From contig CAZLGO010000015.1 of NCBI GenBank assembly GCA_964559295.1, positions 1 through 25,813 of the forward strand: a DNA stretch of 25,813 nt, in the 5' to 3' direction. Each line of letters starts with the position of its first letter. Position 1 is the stretch's first letter. Below are positions 1 to 6,079 of the stretch, piece after piece. The DNA comes from CAZLGO01 sp964559295 (GTDB lineage: Archaea > Methanobacteriota > Methanobacteria > Methanobacteriales > Methanobacteriaceae). The position numbers were made by a program, and so were the translations under genes. The notes beneath the pieces were generated by a model. It saw only the letters and a list, made by a program, of their open reading frames with translations, was not told the DNA's origin and made no database searches.

Positions 1-30
1 AAGATCCATAGGCTTGCTGTGGCGTGAAAA

Positions 31-46
31 ATCTAGGACCCTAGAT
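31..46. repeat. 16-bp dyad (7-bp arms, 2-bp centre)
   Basis: ATCTAGG-AC-CCTAGAT is a perfect 7-bp inverted repeat with a 2-base centre. The centre is too short for a good RNA hairpin, so a protein-binding operator is more likely. It lies just 3' of the small minus-strand membrane gene; what it serves lies outside the window. Confidence 0.4.
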
Positions 47-49
47 CCT

Positions 50-307
50 TTATATAACATAGAGAACCAAAATTGCTAATGTTATAGGAACTATTGCTAG
101 AGACCAGAATACTGGACTATCACAAATTTTTGATCTTTTGGTTTTCTCTCTCGTAATTATATAAACCATAGACATCCATACGGGTCCATATTGAGAAATA
201 AAATCAAGTTGTATGTTAAAAACATTTTTTGATAGAACTGCAAGGGCTAAAATACAAACTGTAGTTACTAAAGATACTTTTACTTCGTCGAACAATTTAA
301 TATCCAT
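50..307 (-). CDS. Small membrane protein of unknown function
   Basis: An 85-aa protein starting MDIKLFDEVK. I do not recognise the family. It has a hydrophobic segment at about residues 11-26, a second weaker one near residues 38-51, and a clear C-terminal one ending ILVLYVI at about residues 65-85. A charged loop (REKTKRSK) lies between the last two, so it is probably an integral membrane protein with two or three spans. The start is chosen because AGAGG lies 7 nt upstream of this ATG; an in-frame ATG 24 codons earlier lacks such a site and would add a non-hydrophobic extension. A TATA-like stretch (TTTATTTATAT on the minus strand, about 364-376) lies upstream. No function can be inferred from the neighbours. 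Confidence 0.55.
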   Translation of the reverse strand: MDIKLFDEVKVSLVTTVCILALAVLSKNVFNIQLDFISQYGPVWMSMVYIITREKTKRSKICDSPVFWSLAIVPITLAILVLYVI

Positions 308-586
308 GATCAGGCCTCTTTTATCAATTTTTTGGACAATGAACGATTTAAGGTTTTCCACCATATAAATAAAAAGCATATGCTGTGTTATCAGTATCTG
401 TTGGCATAATAATCACAATATTTTTTGATTGCACAAAAGAAGCATTTTAAGTTTTTATTTAGATTTTTCACCATCCAAACCAAAATATTTGTCTTTTTCA
501 TGTTTTACATAGTTAACAAAACAAGTGTCGATGTATTTTATCAAATATTGGGCTCGGTTATAACTGCTTTGAGCAATTTTTTGCTT
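308..586. other. Non-coding gap upstream of the small membrane gene
   Basis: An AT-rich stretch without a convincing gene. It holds the probable promoter of the small membrane gene (minus-strand TATA-like element about 364-376) and the 3' flank of the glycosylase/MTHFS fusion gene. I see no RNA gene or strong repeat. Confidence 0.5.
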
Positions 587-1870
587 TCAAATTCTTATTA
601 CTTCTCTCGGTGTTACAATCATGTTTATCTTCTGATCATGAGGTTCTCTAGGAACCCGATCAACAATTTGAATTTCATGAACTGTGGTTACGATAGGCGT
701 CTCGGTTGTGATGGACTCTTCTTCTAAAAGACACGATATTTCAATATCCCCATAACCTCCACCCTTTCCAAGTCTGTTCCCAAATCTGTCAACTGCCACA
801 GATCCTTCAACAACAAGATCTACTTCGGGGAACTTTTCAATCGACTTTCCAAACCTAAAGGCACCTTTTATTGTGGAAGCTGATCTTTCATTTCCTTTGA
901 CATTTGATGGATCCACCAGAAGATATCCTCTTTTCAATTTAGGAGATGCCATAATTAGAATCTTTCCATCTTTGAGTGCGTATTCTCGCACCTTCTGTTG
1001 CGCAGAATCAGGGCTTGAGAAGACAACTTTCGAGTTTTTCCATTCTTTGGTATTTCTTAGGATCTTTGCTGCTGCAGTTGAGCCCTTGAAATTTGGTATT
1101 CTTCCATGACATGGTTTTGGATGTTTTGAAATTTTCTCTTTCTCCATGAGATCCCAGATCTGATATCTTATGCCTTTTTTGCTTTTGATCCAGCAAAGAT
1201 CATTGAGGCTACATAGATCGCATTTGTTTTTTCTACAATAGTTTTTTCCTAATCTCAACAATGCAGCCTCAAAATTGGAAAATCTTCTGCCTTTTATCTT
1301 ATTTTCCTTCCAAACTTTTTTTAGTTCATCGAGTACTTCCGCTCTTCCTATTTTTTTGGTTAGTCCTAAGTTTCTGGAAGCTTCTACAACGAATTTGTGA
1401 GGGAGAGGATCCACATCCCATATATCCCTCATCTCCCGCAGGAAGATGTTTGATGTTGTTGGACCAACTCCCCTAAACTCCTGCAATTTATTCTCCAGAT
1501 CATTTTGATCTTTGCTTTGTTCGTATAAATCACCTAAGGACCCGTATTTTTCTTTTAGATGCTCTACCACGCCTAAAAGTTTCTTTGTTGTAACGAAATC
1601 GTACCTTGCGTATCCTCCCATATCAAGAATCCTTATAAGCTTCTCAGGCGGTGTTGACAGGATCCTATCACAAGTATCTATTTTGTTCATCACTAACGAT
1701 CTGTAGGTATTCATGGCAACCTCTTCTCTTATGGGCATTCCAAATAAAAGAGAAGCTAAGAACCATCTAAATATCTCAGATTCTTCTTTTGACTCAAGAT
1801 CTATGTTAAGGGATTGAGAGTAAGTCTCTCCAAATTCATCTATCAGTTTTTTGATGATTTCATTTTTCAT
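587..1870 (-). CDS. Fusion of HhH-GPD DNA glycosylase and MTHFS-like (5-formyl-THF cyclo-ligase family) domain
   Basis: A 427-aa protein in one uninterrupted frame with two unrelated domains. Residues 1 to about 228 resemble the endonuclease III/HhH-GPD superfamily: a helix-hairpin-helix (EFRGVGPTTS, about 131-140), an aspartate in WDVDPLPHKF (about 151-160), and a C-x4-C-x2-C-x5-C iron-sulfur motif (Cys 212, 217, 220, 226). The lysine that gives EndoIII its lyase activity in GVGRKTA is replaced (GVGPTTS), so a monofunctional glycosylase is more likely. Residues about 233-427 match the archaeal COG0212 MTHFS-like family, including IWDLMEKE, GRIPNFKG, the phosphate-binding RLGKGGGYGD (about 366-375) and a C-terminal TPIVTTVHEIQIVD. 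This half normally exists as a separate protein. The start is the ATG at 1870; a TTG ten codons earlier would overlap the permease gene. It is last in the mfnE-zinc-ribbon-aEF1B-permease run. Confidence 0.8.
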   Translation of the reverse strand: MKNEIIKKLIDEFGETYSQSLNIDLESKEESEIFRWFLASLLFGMPIREEVAMNTYRSLVMNKIDTCDRILSTPPEKLIRILDMGGYARYDFVTTKKLLGVVEHLKEKYGSLGDLYEQSKDQNDLENKLQEFRGVGPTTSNIFLREMRDIWDVDPLPHKFVVEASRNLGLTKKIGRAEVLDELKKVWKENKIKGRRFSNFEAALLRLGKNYCRKNKCDLCSLNDLCWIKSKKGIRYQIWDLMEKEKISKHPKPCHGRIPNFKGSTAAAKILRNTKEWKNSKVVFSSPDSAQQKVREYALKDGKILIMASPKLKRGYLLVDPSNVKGNERSASTIKGAFRFGKSIEKFPEVDLVVEGSVAVDRFGNRLGKGGGYGDIEISCLLEEESITTETPIVTTVHEIQIVDRVPREPHDQKINMIVTPREVIRI

Positions 1871-1874
1871 TTTA

Positions 1875-3131
1875 TCAAACCAGATTAAAGTATATGACAA
1901 TTGCTGGGACTATAAGCACTCCCATAAGATTTGATTTGTTTATCCCAAGACAATGTGGAAGCAAACCTATGGAAGTTGCGGTTACATAGGCAAGTAGCAT
2001 AAAAGGAATGTTCACACCTTCAAAGAATGCGAAGAGGGGAATCAAAAGGCTTATAAAAATAATTACAACCCAGGAAAGCTTTTTATAATTTATTCTTTCC
2101 ACAAATTCGCTTACAATGTCTCCCAATTTCAGACATAAAACTAAAGAAAGTGAAACCGCTGCCAAAGAAACAAAAACAAAAAAGATAAGGTGTGAAAACT
2201 CAAAATTTTGGATTATTTTGGAGACATAAACTGCAATTGCGCTTCTTGGATTGCCAATTAGGTATATCGTTACTAAAGAAAATAAGGCATCTGTGGTATT
2301 CACACCACTTACTGCTACAAGAAAACTCTCTTTATTTTCAGTATCTCCTCCCCCACTTAACTCCTGTGCCAACAAAGTCCCCTGGGCAGGTCCAAGCCCT
2401 GGGAGGAAGCCAAGAATGCTTCCTGCTATACCGCCTGCGAAGATTCCCCTTAGGATATCCTTGTTGAGTTTAAGATGGTAAAATCTGTTTTGGGTTGGAA
2501 CGATTGATCTTTTAGATAGGCTATAGATCAAGGTACTTACACCAAAAAGCCCGGAGAACATACATAACAGTGAAACATTTGAAGATATTGGTAAATTAAG
2601 CATGGTGTATCCCATGATCCCAGAAAGCAGAAATAACCCAACCGACCATAAAAAAGATTTTATATCTCTATTTAGCCGGATTAACATGTATAAAACAACT
2701 AAAATAAGCAAAATCCAAATATATGGTTTAATTGGATCATATATCACAGGGAGAATCCCAATAAAAATTGGCAAAAGAAGTACCGTAACCAGAATAGCTC
2801 CAAAACCACCCAGTGCAACGAGTCTTACAGCTTCCCTTCCCCTTCCTTGAAGTAGAAGCTGGTGTCCAGGTAAAATCGAAAGAACAGTACCTTCTTCTGG
2901 CACCCCAAGAAACATCGAAGGTATGAAATCCAGAAGAGCATGTGAGATTGCCATTGAGATTAAAAAAACGCATAAAAACTCAGGAGACAGGGTATTCAAA
3001 AGAAAGGCTGAGGAAGCGAAAACAAAAGCTCCTACGGTGTTAACATGAATACCTGGGATTAAACCAGTTATCGCACCACAGAGAACTCCTACTATGCATG
3101 CAAAAATGAGATCAAAAATCTCAACCACCAT
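1875..3131 (-). CDS. TctA-like membrane permease (archaeal COG1784 type)
   Basis: A 418-aa very hydrophobic protein with about ten or more membrane spans. It matches the archaeal branch of the tripartite tricarboxylate transporter permease family (TctA). Two proline-glycine motifs typical of the family recur in the two halves: GAITGLIPGIHVN near residues 19-31 and GSILGFLPGLGPAQGT about 220 residues later. In bacteria TctA works with a small membrane partner (TctB) and a periplasmic binding protein (TctC). Neither is encoded nearby, and archaeal members are commonly found alone, so the substrate is unknown. The start follows the aEF-1beta stop by only 4 nt, with AGGAAA directly upstream of ATG-GTG-GTT, so either the ATG or the next GTG may be used. 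It sits between translation and repair genes, giving no clue to its cargo. Confidence 0.75.
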   Translation of the reverse strand: MVVEIFDLIFACIVGVLCGAITGLIPGIHVNTVGAFVFASSAFLLNTLSPEFLCVFLISMAISHALLDFIPSMFLGVPEEGTVLSILPGHQLLLQGRGREAVRLVALGGFGAILVTVLLLPIFIGILPVIYDPIKPYIWILLILVVLYMLIRLNRDIKSFLWSVGLFLLSGIMGYTMLNLPISSNVSLLCMFSGLFGVSTLIYSLSKRSIVPTQNRFYHLKLNKDILRGIFAGGIAGSILGFLPGLGPAQGTLLAQELSGGGDTENKESFLVAVSGVNTTDALFSLVTIYLIGNPRSAIAVYVSKIIQNFEFSHLIFFVFVSLAAVSLSLVLCLKLGDIVSEFVERINYKKLSWVVIIFISLLIPLFAFFEGVNIPFMLLAYVTATSIGLLPHCLGINKSNLMGVLIVPAIVIYFNLV

Positions 3132-3135
3132 TTTC

Positions 3136-3405
3136 CTATATGAGCCTTCTTATATCAATAACTTCTACATTGCTTATTCCTTCTATTTTGGAGAGTTTTT
3201 CTTCAACTTTTTCTGTTCCTCCTTCAACGTCGCCCACAACAACCATGATATTAAGAGCGGTGAGTCCAAATGCAATCGGTTCTTCCTCTATTTTGTGCAG
3301 TTTTGCATCTTCGGGAATCGATACTTTAACTTCCTCTTTGATTTTTTTAATATCAACATCAGGACTTTCTGGTAATAATTTTATTGTTGCTACAACTTCT
3401 CCCAT
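3136..3405 (-). CDS. ef1b: Elongation factor 1-beta (archaeal aEF-1B)
   Basis: An 89-aa protein that matches archaeal EF-1beta over its whole length: MGEVVATIKLLPESPDVD at the start, the KIEEEPIAFGLTAL core, and a C-terminal NVEVIDIRRLI. It is the nucleotide exchange factor for aEF-1alpha, promoting release of GDP after aminoacyl-tRNA delivery. The ATG has GAGG 7 nt upstream. It lies downstream of the small zinc-ribbon gene, an arrangement seen in many archaea, and its end overlaps the likely ribosome-binding region of the TctA-like permease. Confidence 0.95.
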   Translation of the reverse strand: MGEVVATIKLLPESPDVDIKKIKEEVKVSIPEDAKLHKIEEEPIAFGLTALNIMVVVGDVEGGTEKVEEKLSKIEGISNVEVIDIRRLI

Positions 3406-3503
3406 TTTACAACCTCAAGACCAACTTAGATTGATTTAAAAAAGCTTCCTCAACAAATTTTAAAAAAGTAGTTAAATTTCTGATCAGCTTTCTAAACGTA
3501 TCC

Positions 3504-3665
3504 TTATGGACCTTCAAAGCCACATTCACATCTGTATCTGTGTCCAAATGTTCTGCATTTTTGACATCTGTATATCACATTATCACATAGTGGACATGGA
3601 AATTTTACATAGTTTTCTACAAGTGGTATTTCTTGCCTACAGGATGTACATCTTATTTTCTCCAT
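3504..3665 (-). CDS. Small zinc-ribbon protein (HVO_2753-like)
   Basis: A 53-aa protein found by direct reading. It begins MEKIRCTSC and contains four cysteine pairs: Cys6/9, Cys24/27, Cys34/37 and Cys46/48, ending RCECGFEGP. This fits the archaeal two-zinc-finger micro-protein family (HVO_2753 type) that is encoded immediately upstream of aEF-1beta in many euryarchaea. The role is not settled; small zinc-ribbon proteins of this type are thought to act as nucleic-acid or protein-binding accessories. The ATG directly abuts the mfnE stop (TAA-ATG), and GGAGG lies 7 nt upstream inside the mfnE end, so it is probably translated from the mfnE transcript. A 98-nt gap separates it from aEF-1beta. 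Confidence 0.85.
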   Translation of the reverse strand: MEKIRCTSCRQEIPLVENYVKFPCPLCDNVIYRCQKCRTFGHRYRCECGFEGP

Positions 3666-4310
3666 TTAATTGCCTCCAATGAATGTATATTTAGAGTCTC
3701 TACCTTCCATGATGGAAATGACTCTTTCTGGATATTTGCCGTTAACAACATAGCAATCTGATTTGTATTTAAGCAAAAGCTCGGGTAATACTTCATCTAC
3801 TGATGTTCTATCAAAAGATAGTAGTTTTTTTGCGCTTATGTTTTTTATAAGTTTCGCATCATCTGAAGATGGATCACTACTATATATACCATCTACATCT
3901 GTTGCTATTAATAGTTTAGCTGAGAGAAGATACGCTATATAAAAGGATATAGAATCTGATGTCACTCTCCATGAATGATTCAGAGGATCAAGATATTGAA
4001 GTAGTTTGGAAGGTAGCAGTACTGGAAGTTTTGAATCTCGTAGGGCTTTTTTTGCGTCTTCTATTGAATAGGTTGTCATAGCGTCTTCTATTTTATCAGC
4101 TACGAGCATTCCAACTATATCCATACAAAGTATCGCAGTTTTATGAGCGGTCGTGTCTGAAAAATTTAATCTTTTGTCGTATTCTCTGATCTTTTCTGCG
4201 AGAGCACCTGCACCGCAAATAACAAGAACTTCTCTACCAACAAGAGTACTACAAAGCCTAATGGCATCATCAGGAAACAGACTTCCACCAATTTTTACTA
4301 CAAAATTCAT
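3666..4310 (-). CDS. mfnE: Methanofuran biosynthesis kinase MfnE ([5-(aminomethyl)furan-3-yl]methyl phosphate kinase)
   Basis: A 214-aa member of the amino acid kinase superfamily. The N-terminal VVKIGGSLF is the nucleotide/phosphate-binding strand and loop; VICGAGALAEKIREYD, NHSWRVTSDSISFYIA (about 111-126) and the ATDVDGIYSSDP metal/nucleotide segment follow. These match MfnE, which phosphorylates the aminomethyl-furan phosphate to its diphosphate so that it can be joined to gamma-glutamyltyramine in methanofuran synthesis. The enzyme is cytosolic. The window also encodes MfnD and MfnF, which supports the call. It heads a minus-strand run (mfnE, zinc ribbon, aEF-1beta, permease, fusion gene). 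A TATA-like element at 4341-4353 precedes it. Confidence 0.88.
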   Translation of the reverse strand: MNFVVKIGGSLFPDDAIRLCSTLVGREVLVICGAGALAEKIREYDKRLNFSDTTAHKTAILCMDIVGMLVADKIEDAMTTYSIEDAKKALRDSKLPVLLPSKLLQYLDPLNHSWRVTSDSISFYIAYLLSAKLLIATDVDGIYSSDPSSDDAKLIKNISAKKLLSFDRTSVDEVLPELLLKYKSDCYVVNGKYPERVISIMEGRDSKYTFIGGN

Positions 4311-4340
4311 ATGATCACGTATTCAGCCTTTTTTAAAGAT

Positions 4341-4353
4341 CGATTATTATACT
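4341..4353 (-). promoter_or_regulatory. Probable mfnE operon promoter (TATA box)
   Basis: On the minus strand the sequence reads AGTATAATAATCG, an AT-rich box about 31-43 nt upstream of the mfnE ATG. That places the transcript start roughly 10-15 nt before the gene. Confidence 0.4.
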
Positions 4354-4377
4354 AAGTTTTTTAAAGTTCCTGACCAT

Positions 4378-4719
4378 TTATTTTAAGAGTTTTAGATTTT
4401 TTGTTATTTTATCTATCTTCTCGTCTTCATCGGGACCTATTCCAAGACAAGTTACAGTGGATTTTGGCAATTCTGTAAGTCCTGCGTCTCTTACCAAATA
4501 ATACGGAACTCCGGCATTTTTAACTACCTCATAAACCTCAAAAAGTTCTTTCAGATCATTAACCCCCACCACAACCTTCTTTTCACTTTCTGATTCCCAT
4601 TTTTTAATTGTTTTGTTGTCGGCTCTCCTATAAGAACCTAAACTTGCATGACAAGCCTGTGCAGCAAGCTTCCCTGTGCTTATCTTAAGGTCTTTCCTTA
4701 CGATTATGACTTGTTTCAT
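4378..4719 (-). CDS. pth2: Peptidyl-tRNA hydrolase, Pth2 family
   Basis: A 113-aa protein of the archaeal/eukaryotic Pth2 type. It hydrolyses the ester bond of peptidyl-tRNAs that drop off the ribosome, recycling tRNA. Family signatures run throughout: KQVIIVRKDLKISTGKLAAQACHASL at the N-terminus, VVVGVNDLKEL in the middle, and LVRDAGLTELPKSTVTCLGIGP near the C-terminus. Length is normal for the family. The ATG follows AGGTGA by a few bases. It lies 67 nt upstream of mfnE on the same strand and is divergent from the histone gene across a 334-nt gap. Confidence 0.95.
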   Translation of the reverse strand: MKQVIIVRKDLKISTGKLAAQACHASLGSYRRADNKTIKKWESESEKKVVVGVNDLKELFEVYEVVKNAGVPYYLVRDAGLTELPKSTVTCLGIGPDEDEKIDKITKNLKLLK

Positions 4720-4900
4720 TTTTTCACCTATCAGAATTAAAGCTTGAACTGTTTTGTTATTGATTTATAGTGTTTGTTATATTAAAATTAAAGTTTCATT
4801 TAGTTTGTGGTATTCAAGATAAATAGTAAGTAAAAGATTATCAAAACCCATAAAAATCGATAAATTTAAATACTATTGGTTATCATCAAAATGTATTGTG

Positions 4901-4923
4901 TGAAACCACAAAATATGGTTTCA
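4901..4923. repeat. Inverted repeat, 8-bp arms
   Basis: TGAAACCA, a 7-nt loop (caaaata), then TGGTTTCA: a perfect 8-bp stem. A very similar GAAACC-aaa-GGTTTC hairpin occurs at 20770-20784. Confidence 0.7.
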
Positions 4924-4930
4924 TCAAAAT

Positions 4931-4987
4931 TGATCAACTTTTCCCAAGAAACTTTTGAAAAAAGTTTCATGAAAATCCAGTTGATCA
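4931..4987. repeat. Nested inverted repeats (9-bp outer and 9-bp inner stems)
   Basis: Outer arms TGATCAACT (4931-4939) and AGTTGATCA (4979-4987) enclose a second perfect hairpin GAAACTTTT-gaa-AAAAGTTTC (4948-4968). The words recur in the palindromic block at 20678-20805. It could be part of the histone mRNA leader or an independent intergenic repeat. Confidence 0.7.
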
Positions 4988-5009
4988 GAACTTGCCTATT
5001 GATCAATCA

Positions 5010-5018
5010 TAATTATAT
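5010..5018 (+). promoter_or_regulatory. Candidate proximal TATA box for the histone gene
   Basis: TAATTATAT lies about 40 nt before the histone ATG, giving a predicted transcript start near 5040. An alternative box, AATTTAAATACT, lies at about 4863-4874. Confidence 0.4.
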
Positions 5019-5053
5019 GGTTGATCTCGAAGGTTGTTGTGTGAGGCGGTATT

Positions 5054-5263
5054 ATGGTCGAATTACCAATTGCCCCAGTCGGAAGGATCATAAAGAATGC
5101 AGGTGCTCAAAGAATAAGCGATGATGCAAGAGAGGCTTTGGCAAAAGCATTAGAAGATAAAGCCACTGAAATCGCTGGAAAAGCCGTTGAACTTGCAAAA
5201 CATGCTGGAAGAAAGACAGTTAAGGCAGGAGACGTAGAATTGGCTGTTAAAGCAACAGCCTAA
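5054..5263 (+). CDS. Archaeal histone (HMf-like)
   Basis: A 69-aa single histone fold with no tail, matching archaeal HMf/HTz-type histones: ELPIAPVGRIIKNAGAQRISDDAREALAKALEDKATEIAGKAVELAKHAGRKTVKAGDVELAVKA. The DNA-contacting loop AGRKTVKAGD and the first-helix GRIIKNAGAQRIS are present. It forms dimers that wrap DNA into archaeal chromatin fibres. A GAGGCGG stretch precedes the ATG. The gene is followed at once by poly-T tracts, so it is probably monocistronic. Its upstream region is unusual for its clustered palindromes. Confidence 0.97.
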   Translation: MVELPIAPVGRIIKNAGAQRISDDAREALAKALEDKATEIAGKAVELAKHAGRKTVKAGDVELAVKATA

Positions 5264-5285
5264 TTTTTTTCTTTTTTTGTTATTT
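5264..5285 (+). terminator. Poly-T terminator after the histone gene
   Basis: The stop codon is followed by two T7 tracts (TTTTTTT-C-TTTTTTT) and then TTATTTTT. Oligo-T tracts without a hairpin are the usual archaeal transcription stop signal. Confidence 0.65.
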
Positions 5286-5358
5286 TTGATATTACATAGG
5301 GGCAATGCAGAAAAGATGGTAAATTTGTTGATAGCCAAAAATTAGTGAGGAGATATAA

Positions 5359-5850
5359 ATGAGCATTGTGGATAATTTAAAAGAGGCTTTTGCAGGTGAA
5401 TCTCAAGCAAACAGAAAATATCTTGCTTTTGCTAAAAAAGCAGAAGAAGAAGGATTTTCACAGGTTGCAAAATTGTTCAGGGCTGCTGCTGCAGCAGAAA
5501 CTGTACATGCCCATAATCATCTTAGAGTCCTTGGTGAAATCAAAAGTACTAAGGAAAATCTTCAAAGCGCAATATCTGGAGAAACAGATGAATTTGAAGA
5601 CATGTACCCTGTTTTTATAGAACAGGCCAAAGAAGAAGGTAATGAAGAGGCAGCATGGAGTTTTGATGTTGCCAACAAGGTAGAAAAGATTCACGCCGAG
5701 CTCTACAGGAAGGCATTAGAAGATCTTGGCAACAACAGGGAAGTTGACTACTATGTTTGTAACTTCTGTGGGAATACTGTCGAAGAAAAACCACCAGAAG
5801 TATGTCCAATTTGTGGAGCACCAAAATCAGAGTTTAAGAGGATAAAATAG
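5359..5850 (+). CDS. Rubrerythrin
   Basis: A 163-aa classical rubrerythrin. Residues 1 to about 125 form the ferritin-like four-helix domain with di-iron ligands in ESQANRKYLAFAKKAEEEG, AAAAAETVHAHNH, and a second ExxH set in VANKVEKIHAELY. The C-terminal rubredoxin-like domain has CNFCG and CPICGAP cysteine pairs. It reduces hydrogen peroxide to water in the cytosol of anaerobes, using electrons from rubredoxin-type donors. GAGGAG lies 6 nt before the ATG. It sits downstream of the histone terminator and upstream of two tRNAs, probably as its own unit. Its presence suggests a strictly anaerobic host. Confidence 0.95.
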   Translation: MSIVDNLKEAFAGESQANRKYLAFAKKAEEEGFSQVAKLFRAAAAAETVHAHNHLRVLGEIKSTKENLQSAISGETDEFEDMYPVFIEQAKEEGNEEAAWSFDVANKVEKIHAELYRKALEDLGNNREVDYYVCNFCGNTVEEKPPEVCPICGAPKSEFKRIK

Positions 5851-5882
5851 TTTTCTACTGTTTTTAAAGGGGAAGTGGAAAA

Positions 5883-5892
5883 ATTTATATAT
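5883..5892 (+). promoter_or_regulatory. TATA box for the tRNA-Val/tRNA-Phe unit
   Basis: GGAAAAATTTATATATG places an A-rich BRE-like stretch and a TTTATATA box about 25-30 nt upstream of the first tRNA base, the expected archaeal spacing. Confidence 0.6.
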
Positions 5893-5914
5893 GAACAATA
5901 ATTACAATTAAACT

Positions 5915-5986
5915 GGGCTCGTGGTCTAGCGGTAGGATGCCTCCTTGACACGGAGGTGATCCCGAGTTCAAATCTCGGCGAGCCCA
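5915..5986 (+). tRNA. tRNA-Val (anticodon GAC)
   Basis: A 72-nt cloverleaf. The acceptor stem GGGCTCG pairs with CGAGCCC, the anticodon stem CCTCC/GGAGG holds the loop TTGACAC with anticodon GAC, and the T arm is CCGAG-TTCAAAT-CTCGG. The discriminator base is A and CCA is not encoded. No intron is present. Confidence 0.95.
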
Positions 5987-5987
5987 T

Positions 5988-6061
<74 letters not shown>

Positions 6062-6079
6062 TCTAATTTAATTTTAGTA

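Larger units (their letters stand above)
4720..5053. other. Repeat-rich gap between pth2 and the histone gene
   Basis: No credible gene. It contains the pth2 promoter region on the minus strand (CACTATAAATC-like element about 4760-4772), two candidate plus-strand TATA boxes (about 4864-4873 and 5010-5018), and a cluster of strong inverted repeats at 4901-4987. The far TATA box would give the histone mRNA a leader of about 160 nt containing the hairpins; the near one a leader of about 15 nt. Confidence 0.6.

Noticed and set aside
390..500. Short minus-strand frame of about 36 codons (MKKTNILVW...)
   Set aside because: No ribosome-binding site, no similarity, and AT-rich composition; not supportable as a gene.
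4901..4987. CRISPR array
   Set aside because: The repeats are inverted and nested, not regularly spaced direct repeats with unique spacers, and no cas gene is nearby.
4876..5124. 82-codon plus-strand frame across the palindromes into the histone gene
   Set aside because: It overlaps the histone in another frame, runs through inverted repeats and has no protein similarity I recognise.
5751..5987. Minus-strand frame beginning MGSPRFELGITSVSRRHPTARP
   Set aside because: This is the antisense translation of the tRNA-Val gene, a well-known false protein.
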